The notes under the pieces: model-generated
Told to the model about the DNA's origin: nothing
The model's database searches: none
What the model saw: only the letters and a program-made list of their open reading frames with translations
Assembly: GCF_014654785.1 (NCBI RefSeq)
Contig: NZ_BNBD01000008.1
Coordinates: forward strand, 186,001-250,000
Direction of reading: 5' to 3'
DNA length: 64,000 nt
DNA from: Streptomyces mashuensis
Lineage (GTDB): Bacteria > Actinomycetota > Actinomycetes > Streptomycetales > Streptomycetaceae
Program-made: the position numbers and the translations under genes
Shown: positions 42,977-51,386 of the stretch, piece by piece
Layout of the letters: the number at the start of each line of letters is the position of its first letter
Position numbering within the stretch: position 1 is the first letter of the stretch

Positions 42977-43921
42977 ATGAGTCGCACGAAGATCGGTGTG
43001 TTCGTCCCGGCCCTCACCCTCGATCCGCAGGCCGCGCCGCGGGAGACGGCGGAAGCCGCCCGCCTGGCCGAGGAGTTCGGTTTCGCGTCGCTGTGGACCA
43101 GTGGCCACCTCACGGGCCGCTGTCCCATGCTCGACCCGCTGACGGTGCTGGCCACGGCGGCGGCCACGACGTCGCGGCTGCTGCTCGGCACGGCCACGCT
43201 GTTCCCCGCGCTGGAACGGCTGCCCGGGCTGGCGCAGCGGCTGGCGACGGTGCAGTACCTGTCGGGCGGCCGTCTGCTGCTCGGCTGCGACGCCGGGGAC
43301 AGCGCGTGGGCCCGGTGGCGGGGCGGGTCCGGCGACGGAGCGGCCGGGGCGGCCTGGCGTGCGGCGGGCGTGCCGTACGAGGAGCGTGACGCCCGGCTGG
43401 ACATGGCGCTGACGGACCTCCCGGCGCTGCTGCGGGGCGAGCCCGGCCTGCTGGACCCGGCGCGGCCGGACGTGGCCCTGTCCGTGCCGGCGGACGTGCC
43501 GCCCCTGTTCGTCGGCGGCGAGAACGAGGCGGCGCTGGACCGCGCCGTCCGGTTCGGCGACCACTGGTTCCCCGCGCTGGCCTCGCCGGACTGGCTGGCG
43601 GGTGCGGTCGCCGGGCTGCGGGAGCGCGCGGCCGCGGCGGGCCGGGCGGTGCCCGGTGTGGCGGTGGCCCAGCCCTTCGCCCTGGGCGGCGACGGGGCGT
43701 TCCCGGGGACGCCGGCCGACGCGGCGGCGCTGGCACGGGTGTACGGCTTCCCGGAGGAGCGCGTGACGGGGGCGGTCGTACGGGGCGGCCCGCGGCAGGC
43801 GGCGGAACGGCTGGCGGAGTTCGCCGCGGCGGGGGCGGACCACATCGTGCTCAGCACGTACGACAGCGACTGGCGGAAGCAGTACGAGCTGCTGGCGGAG
43901 GCGGTGGCCCTGCTGGACTGA
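42977..43921 (+). CDS. LLM-class flavin/F420-dependent oxidoreductase
   Basis: A 314-residue luciferase-like monooxygenase fold. The family N terminus is IGVFVPALTLDPQAAPRETAEAARLAEEFGFASLW, and LLLGTATLFPALERLPGLAQRLATVQYLSGGRLLLG is the usual second block. Such proteins use FMN or F420; which one is not clear here. The start at 42977 is the only good one. It is divergent from the LAL regulator. Confidence 0.85.
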   Translation: MSRTKIGVFVPALTLDPQAAPRETAEAARLAEEFGFASLWTSGHLTGRCPMLDPLTVLATAAATTSRLLLGTATLFPALERLPGLAQRLATVQYLSGGRLLLGCDAGDSAWARWRGGSGDGAAGAAWRAAGVPYEERDARLDMALTDLPALLRGEPGLLDPARPDVALSVPADVPPLFVGGENEAALDRAVRFGDHWFPALASPDWLAGAVAGLRERAAAAGRAVPGVAVAQPFALGGDGAFPGTPADAAALARVYGFPEERVTGAVVRGGPRQAAERLAEFAAAGADHIVLSTYDSDWRKQYELLAEAVALLD

Positions 43922-44001
43922 CCACCCTGACGTCCTGCCCGGATGTCCTGCCCTGACGTGGTGTCCGGCGGCCCGGCCCAGGGGCCGGCCGGGGCCGCCG
44001 G

Positions 44002-44026
44002 GGGCATTCGAGGGGAGTGAATGCCC
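44002..44026 (+). terminator. Hairpin after flavoprotein gene
   Basis: GGGCATTC (44002-44009) pairs with GAATGCCC (44019-44026) around a 9-nt loop, 80 bp after the LLM stop. A second, GC-rich inverted repeat (CGGCGGCCC...GGGCCGCCG, about 43967-44000) precedes it. Together they probably end the transcript. Confidence 0.55.
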
Positions 44027-44144
44027 ACGGAACACGCCGAGGGCGTCGAGGAGGGTAACGCCCCTGGTGTTCTTCCACGCGCCCCCGGCCCTCCGCGCGT
44101 GGTCGGCGCTCGGCCTCGGGAGCCGAAGCCGGGGTGCACCCGTA

Positions 44145-44190
44145 GTAAATATATTTACCGGCAAGTACGCAAGGGTATGAAAATTTTCAT
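44145..44190. promoter_or_regulatory. Two AT-rich palindromes downstream of rpiR
   Basis: GTAAATATATTTAC (44145-44158) and ATGAAAATTTTCAT (44177-44190) are perfect 14-bp palindromes in an AT-rich island. The second resembles RpiR-family sites (TGAAA...TTTCA). They lie between the 3' ends of the convergent LLM and rpiR genes, not in a known promoter. No coding frame in the 330-bp gap looks real. Confidence 0.6.
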
Positions 44191-44250
44191 TCCTTCAACG
44201 GGCAGATGTCGACACGAAACGTTCAGGTGTCGCGGCAAATGTCCTGCTGG

Positions 44251-45180
44251 TCAGGGTTCGAGAAAGAAGTCGTGCTGGTCGGCCGCCTGCTCGTACTTCT
44301 CCAGCCGCAGCTGGGTGCGCTCGGGGTCGGCGTCGGCCATGGCCTGGAGCAGGGCGGCGGCGACCACGCCGGGCGCCGCGTACGAGTCGAAGACCAGGCG
44401 GGAGCCGGTGGGCGCGGTGAACACCACGTCGGCCTCCTCCACCAGCGGGCCGAGCGTCGCGTCGGTGATCAGCGCGACGCGCAGGCCCGTGGCGCGGGCC
44501 GCCCGGAGCGCACCGAGGATCTCGTTGGCGTGCCGGGGCATGGCGAAGGCCAGCACCCACGTGCCGCCCGCCTCCCGCGACTGGAGCAGCGCGTCGTAGG
44601 CGACGCTGCCGCCCCGGGAGACGAGGCGCACGTCGGGGTGGATGCGCTTGGCCGCGTACGCGAAGTACTCGGCCAGCGAGACGGAGATGCGCAGCCCGAG
44701 CACCGTGAGGGGCACGGACCGGGCCAGCTCGCGGCCGACGCGCAGCACGTGGCCGGTGTCGGCGAAGGCCCGGCGCAGGCTCTCCAGGTTGGCGATCTCG
44801 GCGTCCACCGCCGCCTGCAGCTCGTTGCCGCGCCCCTCGGCGGCCTCCGCTTCGGGGGCGCCGGCGACCGCGCTCAGCGCCAGGGGCTGGAGCGCCTCGC
44901 GCAGCGCGGGGTAGCCGCTGAAGCCGAGCGAGGAGGCGAAGCGAGTCACGGAGGGCTGGCTGACGCCGACGCGTTCGGCCAGATCCGTGATGGAGAGGAA
45001 CGCGGCCTCGGTGAGGTGGTCGGTGATGTACTGCGCGATGCGCCGCTGGGCGGGCGACAGCCGGTGACTGCCGAACAGGGCCCGGACCCGGTCCGCGGGG
45101 GCCGGTTCCACGTCCGGGGGCGGCCCGCCCGGCGTGATCGCGGATGCCTGTGCGCGCGCCTGCTGCTGCCGTGATGGCAC
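44251..45180 (-). CDS. RpiR family (HTH plus SIS) transcriptional regulator
   Basis: A 309-residue MurR/RpiR regulator. The HTH lies at about residues 40-85 (SPAQRRIAQYITDHL, SITDLAERVGVSQPSVTRFASSLGFSGY). The SIS phosphosugar-binding domain occupies about residues 140-290 (VLGLRISVSLAEYFAYAAKRI). It likely senses a sugar phosphate. I chose GTG 45180, preceded by GAAGGGGG; the frame is open further upstream without support. No sugar-phosphate enzyme gene is adjacent. Confidence 0.88.
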   Translation of the reverse strand: MPSRQQQARAQASAITPGGPPPDVEPAPADRVRALFGSHRLSPAQRRIAQYITDHLTEAAFLSITDLAERVGVSQPSVTRFASSLGFSGYPALREALQPLALSAVAGAPEAEAAEGRGNELQAAVDAEIANLESLRRAFADTGHVLRVGRELARSVPLTVLGLRISVSLAEYFAYAAKRIHPDVRLVSRGGSVAYDALLQSREAGGTWVLAFAMPRHANEILGALRAARATGLRVALITDATLGPLVEEADVVFTAPTGSRLVFDSYAAPGVVAAALLQAMADADPERTQLRLEKYEQAADQHDFFLEP

Positions 45181-45403
45181 CGGTGTGCCCCCTTCTCGCC
45201 ACTCGCGCTCAACATAACCCACCGCCCGGCCGGCGCCGCTTCCGTTCCCGTTCCTGTGCCTGCGGACATTGCCGCGGATTGATCCCCCGACTGTCACAAG
45301 ATCGTCCGGAGGTGGCCCCGGAGGCCTCCGAGGGCCGCTCCCACCCGCCGGGCGACATAAGAATGTGCACGTCAAACGCTCTTCACACCTCACGGGGGAC
45401 ACC

Positions 45404-45964
45404 ATGCGTCGTCAGCTCGGCACCGCACTCATCGTCGTGGCCATCGCCGCCACCGCCACCGCCTGCAACAACGACGCGGACGCCTCGGGCGGGCCGGGCG
45501 CTGCCACGAGCGCCGCCCCGGCGCCCGCCGCGTCCCAGGGCGGGGCCCTGTCCGTGGGCGGCACCGCCACGCTGAAGGGGAAGGGCGAGGGCGTGCAGGT
45601 CGGCGTCACGCTCAAGAGCTGGGTGGACCCGGCGCAGAGCGCGAACAAGTTCATGAAGCCTGCGCCCGGCAAGCGGTGGGTCGCCGCCCAGCTCGAGATC
45701 GTGAACACCGGCAAGGCCGCCTACAGCGACAGCCCGGCCAACGGCGTGAAGGTCGTCGACGAGAAGGGCGAGACCTTCACGCACTCGATGGGAGAGATCA
45801 CGGCCGGCCCCAACATGCCCGCGTCGGTGAAGCTCGCCCCCGGCGAGAAGACCCTCGGCTACGTGGTGGTCGCGGTGCCGGAGAACGCCAAGCCGCGCAG
45901 CGTGCGGTTCGCCACGGACTCGGGCTTCGGCAAGGACACCGGCGAGTGGACGGTCACCAAGTGA
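45404..45964 (+). CDS. DUF4352-type secreted lipoprotein
   Basis: A 186-residue lipoprotein: the signal ends in the lipobox ATAC with Cys21, then comes a low-complexity Ala/Ser/Pro linker (about 25-50). An immunoglobulin-like beta domain follows (KRWVAAQLEIVNTGKAAYSD, LAPGEKTLGYVVVAVPENAKP). DUF4352 domains are extracellular and of unknown function. It stands alone, divergent from rpiR across 223 bp. Confidence 0.87.
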   Translation: MRRQLGTALIVVAIAATATACNNDADASGGPGAATSAAPAPAASQGGALSVGGTATLKGKGEGVQVGVTLKSWVDPAQSANKFMKPAPGKRWVAAQLEIVNTGKAAYSDSPANGVKVVDEKGETFTHSMGEITAGPNMPASVKLAPGEKTLGYVVVAVPENAKPRSVRFATDSGFGKDTGEWTVTK

Positions 45965-46013
45965 CGGCCGGCCGCTGACGGCGGGCCGCCGACGGCGGGG
46001 GCACCGGGCGGGC

Positions 46014-46376
46014 TCAGCGGGCCGGCGCCCCCATGGCCAGCCAGACGATCGCGTAGACGACGACGCCGAGGAACCCGCCGAGGACGGCGATGCCCAGCAG
46101 GACACCGAGAGCCGTCCGGCCGCCGTACAGGGCGCGCCGGGCGGCCGACACGGGCGGAACGGCCGCCGTCCCGTCCGCCACGCGGTGCGCCAGGTCGCGG
46201 ACGGCGGCGGCCGGGTACCGGTCGACGCCGGTGCTGTAGAGACCGGCATGGGCCTTCACGAGAACGGGCTTGAGCGCCTGCTCCAGGGCGGCGGAAGAGG
46301 TGCCGCGCGGGAACATGCGGCGCGCGGTGGCGAAATCGATCAGCGCAGGATCGGTGCGCCGGGTGCGTCCGGTCAT
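46014..46376 (-). CDS. Hypothetical membrane-anchored protein
   Basis: A 120-residue protein with a soluble N-terminal part of about 85 residues and one or two C-terminal hydrophobic segments (ALGVLLGIAVLGGFLGVVVYAIVWLAM). The N-terminal part (DFATARRMFPRGTSS) is not a family I recognise. It is divergent from the small HTH-type gene at 46474, with two palindromes in between. Confidence 0.7.
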   Translation of the reverse strand: MTGRTRRTDPALIDFATARRMFPRGTSSAALEQALKPVLVKAHAGLYSTGVDRYPAAAVRDLAHRVADGTAAVPPVSAARRALYGGRTALGVLLGIAVLGGFLGVVVYAIVWLAMGAPAR

Positions 46377-46411
46377 GGCACAAGCGTTCCCGCCGCGAAG
46401 GCACCCGACGC

Positions 46412-46448
46412 TTGAACGGTATGTTCAACATAATGCGTTGACAACGCA
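46412..46448. promoter_or_regulatory. Adjacent operator-like palindromes
   Basis: TTGAACggtatGTTCAA (46412-46428) and TGCGTTGACAACGCA (46434-46448) are inverted repeats with 6-bp and 7-bp arms. A -10-like CATAAT (46429-46434) lies between them. They occupy the divergent promoter region of the genes at 46014 and 46474. The 46474 product, which looks DNA-binding, could bind here. Confidence 0.6.
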
Positions 46449-46473
46449 GCGAGGAAACGGCCACTCTTCTCGT

Positions 46474-46911
46474 ATGGACACCACTTCGGGACAGCCCACC
46501 GACCCCTTCACCCCGCCCCGCCCCGACGAGGCACGGGACCGCCGTGCCCACGCCTCGCTCTTCCGCATCGCCGAGCGGCACGCCGCCACCGACGAGCAGC
46601 GCCGCCGCCAGACGCACCCGTACGTCATCGCCCCGCATGAGGCGGTGCGGCTGGTGGCGTTCCTGCTCAGCGGCGCGGCGCAGCGGGAGGACGGCGAACC
46701 GGAGGTCGACCGGGCGGACATCACCGCGGCGCTGAGCCTGGTGCCGCTGGCGCGTGGGGAGATGGACCAGATCGAGGCCGGACTCATGGACATGGCCCGG
46801 GGGCGCGGCATGACCTGGCAGGAGATCGCGTTCGGCCTCGGCCTGGGCACGCCGCAGGCGGCGCGTCAGCGTCACGAGCGCCTGACGAGCCGGGTGACGT
46901 CCAGCGACTGA
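46474..46911 (+). CDS. Small putative DNA-binding protein
   Basis: A 145-residue soluble protein. The C-terminal part MTWQEIAFGLGLGTPQAARQRHERL looks like a helix-turn-helix of the sigma-70 region 4/HTH type often seen in Streptomyces DNA-binding proteins. The N-terminal ~60 residues are polar and disordered-looking. A weak GAGGAAA site precedes it. It is probably a regulator of its own divergent promoter region. Confidence 0.65.
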   Translation: MDTTSGQPTDPFTPPRPDEARDRRAHASLFRIAERHAATDEQRRRQTHPYVIAPHEAVRLVAFLLSGAAQREDGEPEVDRADITAALSLVPLARGEMDQIEAGLMDMARGRGMTWQEIAFGLGLGTPQAARQRHERLTSRVTSSD

Positions 46912-46936
46912 CGGCCGCTCAAAAAGTTCTGAATCA

Positions 46937-46951
46937 GGTCAGGAACTGACC
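46937..46951 (+). promoter_or_regulatory. Palindrome upstream of dinB-like gene
   Basis: GGTCAGgaaCTGACC is a perfect inverted repeat with 6-bp arms, ending 24 bp before the DinB start. A TAAAGT box (46963-46968) follows. It is likely an operator; no adjacent regulator is obvious. Confidence 0.5.
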
Positions 46952-46975
46952 GGTACGGTCCCTAAAGTCTCCGTC

Positions 46976-47503
46976 ATGACCCAGCACTCGTCCGTGAACG
47001 ACGACCGTACCGACCTGCTCCGCGCCCTCCAGGAGCAGCGGGAGACCTTCCTCATCACCCTGCGCGGCATCACCGACGCGCAGGCCGCGCACCGCAGTAC
47101 GGCCAGTGAGCTGACGCTCGGCGGCCTGGTCCGCCACCTGACGTCCGGCGAGCGCGTGTGGGCCCACATCCTGACGACGGGCGACGGCAGCACACCCGAG
47201 GGCATGTGGGACATGGACCAGTACCGCATGCCCGAGGGGGCCGCGGTGGCCGACCTGGTCGCGGCGTACCGTGCCGCGGCCAAGGCCACGGACGAGGCCG
47301 TCATGGCCCTTCCTTCGCTGGAGACCACCGCCCGGCTCCCGGAGGCCCCGTGGGCCCCGGACGAGGTCCACCACTGGTCGGGGCACCGGATCCTCCTCCA
47401 CCTCCTGCGCGAAACCGCGCAGCACGCGGGTCACGCCGACATCCTCCGCGAGTCCCTGGACGGCGCGAACACGACGGCGCAGCTGGGCACGCCGGGCGAC
47501 TGA
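46976..47503 (+). CDS. DinB/mycothiol-dependent transferase-fold protein
   Basis: A 175-residue DinB-like four-helix protein (DUF664/MDMPI type): LRALQEQRETFLITLRGITDAQA, LGGLVRHLTSGERVW, and LLHLLRETAQHAGHADILRE. The histidines His54 and the ETAQHAGHAD pair match the usual three-His metal site of the family. Such proteins often use mycothiol or bacillithiol; the substrate is unknown. ATG 46976 is chosen. Confidence 0.85.
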   Translation: MTQHSSVNDDRTDLLRALQEQRETFLITLRGITDAQAAHRSTASELTLGGLVRHLTSGERVWAHILTTGDGSTPEGMWDMDQYRMPEGAAVADLVAAYRAAAKATDEAVMALPSLETTARLPEAPWAPDEVHHWSGHRILLHLLRETAQHAGHADILRESLDGANTTAQLGTPGD

Positions 47504-47511
47504 CCGGCCCG

Positions 47512-47967
47512 CTACCTGCCGCGGCGGCCCCACTCCCCGAGGAGGACGCGCAGAGCGGCGCCCGTGGCGGGACGCACCGGCGCCCGCAGGACCTCCGGGA
47601 CGGCGCGGAGGGCCGCGTCGGCGGTGAGCACCTCCAGTTCCACGAAGGCCCGGACGAACGCGCGGCAGCCCGGGACGACGAGTCCCGGCAGGGCCCGGGC
47701 GGCCTGCAGGGCGGCCCGGGCCCGGGTCAGTTCCGCGGTGAGCAGGGCGCGCGTACCGGGTGTGTCGCGGGCCTGTTCCAGGTCGGCCCTGGACACACCG
47801 TGCCGGGCCAGGGTCTCCTCGGGCAGCGTCAGCCGGCCGTCGCCCAGGTGCGCATGGGCCGAGCCTGCGCCCGGTCGGGACGGGTGGGCCTCGCGGGTGA
47901 GGTGGGAGGACCAGGGGCACCAGCGGCGCGAAGCGCCGTACCGCCCGAGGCAAGAACTGAGCAGCAC
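47512..47967 (-). pseudogene. Remnant of phytoene/squalene synthase
   Basis: A 151-residue frame whose last ~105 residues look like the C-terminal third of a squalene/phytoene synthase: GRLTLPEETLARHGVSRADL, then RALLTAELTRARAALQAA. The N-terminal DxxxD-bearing catalytic core, about two thirds of a normal 300-residue enzyme, is absent. The first ~40 residues here are unrelated. The next minus-strand gene begins only 58 bp upstream, so the 5' part was probably deleted. No ribosome site is evident. Likely non-functional. Confidence 0.6.
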
Positions 47968-48024
47968 GGCGGCGGTCGGGATGCCCGCCGGGCCGCGTTC
48001 CGGGCGTTGGCGGGCTGGCCGCGG

Positions 48025-49953
48025 TCAGGCGCGGCGGGTGAGGCGGTGGAGTTGGAGGGCCAGCTGGAGTTCGAGGGCGCGGGCGGGCGTGTTCCAGTCG
48101 GGGCCCAGCAGGCGGCCGACGCGGTCCAGGCGCTGCACGACGGTGTTGACGTGGACGTGGAGGTCGTCCTTGGTCCGGGCGGGGCTCGTGCCGCAGGCGA
48201 AGTACGCGTCGAGGGTGCGGGTCAGTTCGGTGCCGCGTTGGTCGTCGTAGTCCAGGACGGGGCCGAGGACGCGGCGGACGAAGCCCGGTACGTCGCCGCG
48301 GTCGGCGAGCAGGACGCCGAGGAACCCGAGCGCGGGCAGGTCGGCGCCGTCGCCGGTGCGGCCGAGGGCGTGCAGGGCGGCCAGGCAACGCAGCGCCTCG
48401 GCGAGGGCGGCGGGCAGGTGCTCGGGCCCGGTGGCCGGCCCGGCGGCGCCCGCGGTGACGGGGGTGCCCAGGCGCCGGCCGAGGGCCTGGGCCAGGTCCC
48501 GGGCGAGGCGGGCGCATTCGCCGGCGGGGAGCAGCAGGAGCACGTGGCCGTCGCGGGTGCCGGCGAGGCCGCCGTGCCGGCGGGCGTGCCGGGCGGCCTC
48601 GGCCACCAGGCGCGGGCGCGTTTCGGCGTCGCAGTCGAGAGCGAGGACGGCGTGGGGGTGGGCGAGGTCGACGCCGAGGCGGCGGGCCCGCAGGGCGAGC
48701 CGGCCCGTGTCGTGGCGGGTGCCGGGCGCCCGGGGGGTCAGGAGGTCGTCGAGGAGTTCGCCGCGTACGCGGTCCTCCGCTTCGGCGACGGAGCGGCGCA
48801 GAAGCAGCAGCAGGGCGGTGACGAGGGCGGCGCGCTCGAACAGGCGCCGGTCGGCGTCGGTCAGGTCGGTACGGCCGGTGAGGGTGAGGCTGCCGAGGAG
48901 TTCGGAGCCGGCCGGGACCGCGCACACCCATATGCCGTCCGCGGGCACGGCCCGGCCGCTGGTGGCGGAGGCGGCGACGGCGTCGGCCGGTGGGGTGGCG
49001 GGTGCTGTGCCGACGCGGGCCAGCGGGGTGCCGTCGGCGTCGTGGACGCCCAGGTCGCCGCCGAGCAGGGCGGCGATCTGGGCGGCGACCTCGCCGACGG
49101 TGGCGCCGCGCAGGACGAGTGCGGTGAGGCGGTCGTGTGCGTCGGCGGCGCGGCGCAGGGCCTCGCCGTGGGCGCGGGCGGTGCGGTTGGCGGTGTCGAG
49201 GCCGGCCAGGGCGGTGCGGGTCTCCTCCAGCAGGCGGGCGTTGTCGAGGGCGACGGCGGCGTGGTCGGCGAGGGAGGCGAGCAGGGCGACGGCGTCGGGG
49301 GTGAAGGTGCGCGGGCGGCGGTCGGCGGCGAAGAGGACGCCGATGACGCGGGCGCCCACGCGCAGCGGGACGCCGAGGATGCCGCGCAGTCCTTCGTCGG
49401 TGACGGCGGTGTCGATGGCGTCGGTGTGCTGGAAGCGGCGGTCGGTGCGGTAGTCGGTGCTGGTGTAGGGGCGGGCGGTCTGGGCCACCAGGCCGCCGAG
49501 GCCCTCGCCCATGCCCAGGCGCAGTTGCTGGAAGCCGGCGGACGCCGAGCCGTCGGTGACGCGCATGAAGGTGTCGCCGGCGGCGGGGTCGTGCAGGGTC
49601 AGGTAGGCGACGTCGGTGCCGAGGAGGGTGCGGGCCCGGTGGACGATGGCGCGCAGGACGGCGTCCGTGTCGCGCAGGGCGGCCAGGTCGCTCGCGGTGT
49701 CGAAGAGCGCGGCGAGTTCGGCTTCGCGGCGCCGGTGCTGGTCGAGGGTGTGCCGGATGTCGAGGGCGGCGTCCAGGGCCGCGTCGAGCGCGGCCTGTTC
49801 GGCCGGGTCGTCGAGGGCGGCGCGGTCGGCGGCGGCCGCGGGGGCGAGCATCTCGGCGGGGGCTCCGGCGGCGAGGTGGCGGAGCAGATTCAGCAGTGCG
49901 GCCGTGGCGGGCCGGGCGGGGCGCACGGCGCGGTCCTCGTTCATGGTCACCAT
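48025..49953 (-). CDS. GAF plus PucR-type (CdaR-like) transcriptional regulator
   Basis: A 642-residue regulator. A GAF domain occupies about residues 80-240 (LFDTASDLAALRDTDAVLRAIVHRARTLLGTD, GILGVPLRVGARVIGVLFAADRRPRTF). The CdaR/PucR part follows, with the C-terminal HTH at about 580-640 (RTLDAYFACGTSPARTKDDLHVHVNTVVQRLDRVGRLLG). It lies downstream of, and on the same strand as, the hydroxybutyrate transporter and dehydrogenase genes, with 25 bp to the transporter. It is thus the likely regulator of their use. A start three codons inside (49944) is possible. Confidence 0.88.
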   Translation of the reverse strand: MVTMNEDRAVRPARPATAALLNLLRHLAAGAPAEMLAPAAAADRAALDDPAEQAALDAALDAALDIRHTLDQHRRREAELAALFDTASDLAALRDTDAVLRAIVHRARTLLGTDVAYLTLHDPAAGDTFMRVTDGSASAGFQQLRLGMGEGLGGLVAQTARPYTSTDYRTDRRFQHTDAIDTAVTDEGLRGILGVPLRVGARVIGVLFAADRRPRTFTPDAVALLASLADHAAVALDNARLLEETRTALAGLDTANRTARAHGEALRRAADAHDRLTALVLRGATVGEVAAQIAALLGGDLGVHDADGTPLARVGTAPATPPADAVAASATSGRAVPADGIWVCAVPAGSELLGSLTLTGRTDLTDADRRLFERAALVTALLLLLRRSVAEAEDRVRGELLDDLLTPRAPGTRHDTGRLALRARRLGVDLAHPHAVLALDCDAETRPRLVAEAARHARRHGGLAGTRDGHVLLLLPAGECARLARDLAQALGRRLGTPVTAGAAGPATGPEHLPAALAEALRCLAALHALGRTGDGADLPALGFLGVLLADRGDVPGFVRRVLGPVLDYDDQRGTELTRTLDAYFACGTSPARTKDDLHVHVNTVVQRLDRVGRLLGPDWNTPARALELQLALQLHRLTRRA

Positions 49954-49978
49954 GGTGGTCCTTCGTGCCGGGCCGTTC

Positions 49979-51367
49979 TCAGGTGGGTTCGGCGCCGGTC
50001 AGCGGGGCCCGGTCGCCTCCTGCGGCCCCCTGGGGTGCGGAGCGGGCGAGGTCGCGTCCGCGGGTCTCGCGGGCGAGGGCGACCGTGACGGAGGTGACCA
50101 CGGCCGCCAGGCACAGGTACAGGGCGATCGGGGTCGGCGAGCGGTAGGTCTTGAGGAGTTCGACGGCAATGACGGGGGCCAAGGCGCCGGCGGCGATGGA
50201 GGAGAGCTGGGAGCCCAGGGAGGCGCCGGAGTAGCGGACGCGGGTGTCGAACATCTCGGAGACGAAGGCGGCCTGGGGCCCGTACATGGCGCCGTGCAGC
50301 ACCAGTCCCACGGTCACGGACGCGGTGATCGCGGCGAAGGAGCGGGTGTCCAGCAGCGCGAAGAACGCGAAGGCCCACAGGGCCATGCCGGCCGAGCCGA
50401 TGAGGGTGACCGGTCTGCGGCCGGCCCTGTCGGACAGTGCACCCCACAGCGGGATGGTGACGAAGTGCGCGGCGGAGCCGATGAGGACGGCGTTGAGGGC
50501 GGTGCTCTTGGAAAGGTGCAGGTGGGTGGTGACGTAGACCAGGAGGAAGGAGGTGAGGACGTAGTAGGAGACGTTCTCGCCGAAGCGTGTTCCCATGGCG
50601 GTGAGCACCTCGCGCCAGTTCCTGCGCAGCACATCGGTGACGGGGGTGCGCGGCGCGTGTTCCGGCGCGGCCCCGGCCTCGGCCGCCGCCCGGGCCTGCA
50701 GGAAGACGGGGGATTCGGTGACGGAGACACGCACCCACAGGCCGATGAGGACCAGGACGCCGGAGAGCAGGAAGGGTATGCGCCAGCCCCAGGCCCGGAA
50801 GTCCGCCTCGGACTGGACGGCCGCCAGCAGGGCCAGGACGCCGGTGGCCAGCAGGTTGCCGCCGGGGGCACCGCACTGCGGCCAGGACGCCCAGAAGCCG
50901 CGGCGGTCGGCGCCGCCGTGCTCCGAGACCAGCAGCACCGCGCCGCCCCACTCGCCGCCGAGCGCGAAGCCCTGGACGAGCCGCAGCACGGTCAGCAGGA
51001 TCGGCGCGGCGACGCCGATGGTGTCGTAGGTGGGCAGCAGACCCATGGCGAAGGTCGCGCCGCCCATCATCAGCAGGCTGACGACGAGCAGTTTCTTGCG
51101 GCCGGTCCGGTCGCCGAAGTGCCCGAAGACGATGCCGCCGAGCGGCCTGGCGGCAAAGCCGATCGCGTACGTGACGAAGGCGATCAGGGTGCCCACGAGG
51201 GGGTCGTCGGCGGGGAAGAAGAGGGTGTTGAACACCAGCGCGGCGGCCGAGCCGTACAGGAAGAAGTCGTACCACTCGACGGTGGTGCCGATCAGGCTCG
51301 CGGCGACGACGCGGGTGATGCCGCCGGTCGGGGGGTGGGTCGTGGGACGGGTCATGGGGTGGGTCAC
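49979..51367 (-). CDS. MHS-family MFS metabolite transporter
   Basis: A 462-residue, 12-helix transporter of the metabolite:H+ symporter branch: SLIGTTVEWYDFFLYGSAAALVFN in the first helix and GHFGDRTGRKKLLVVSLLMMG in the 2-3 loop. Members carry organic acids and short hydroxy acids. In this operon (R)-3-hydroxybutyrate is the best guess. It starts at GTG 51367, 19 bp after the dehydrogenase stop; an in-frame ATG at 51355 is an alternative. Confidence 0.88.
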   Translation of the reverse strand: MTHPMTRPTTHPPTGGITRVVAASLIGTTVEWYDFFLYGSAAALVFNTLFFPADDPLVGTLIAFVTYAIGFAARPLGGIVFGHFGDRTGRKKLLVVSLLMMGGATFAMGLLPTYDTIGVAAPILLTVLRLVQGFALGGEWGGAVLLVSEHGGADRRGFWASWPQCGAPGGNLLATGVLALLAAVQSEADFRAWGWRIPFLLSGVLVLIGLWVRVSVTESPVFLQARAAAEAGAAPEHAPRTPVTDVLRRNWREVLTAMGTRFGENVSYYVLTSFLLVYVTTHLHLSKSTALNAVLIGSAAHFVTIPLWGALSDRAGRRPVTLIGSAGMALWAFAFFALLDTRSFAAITASVTVGLVLHGAMYGPQAAFVSEMFDTRVRYSGASLGSQLSSIAAGALAPVIAVELLKTYRSPTPIALYLCLAAVVTSVTVALARETRGRDLARSAPQGAAGGDRAPLTGAEPT

Positions 51368-51386
51368 CAGTCTTCGGGGGAAGGGG

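Noticed and set aside
44021..44599. A 192-codon plus-strand frame covering the AT-rich palindromes
   Set aside because: It runs antisense into rpiR, has shadow-like composition and no ribosome site.
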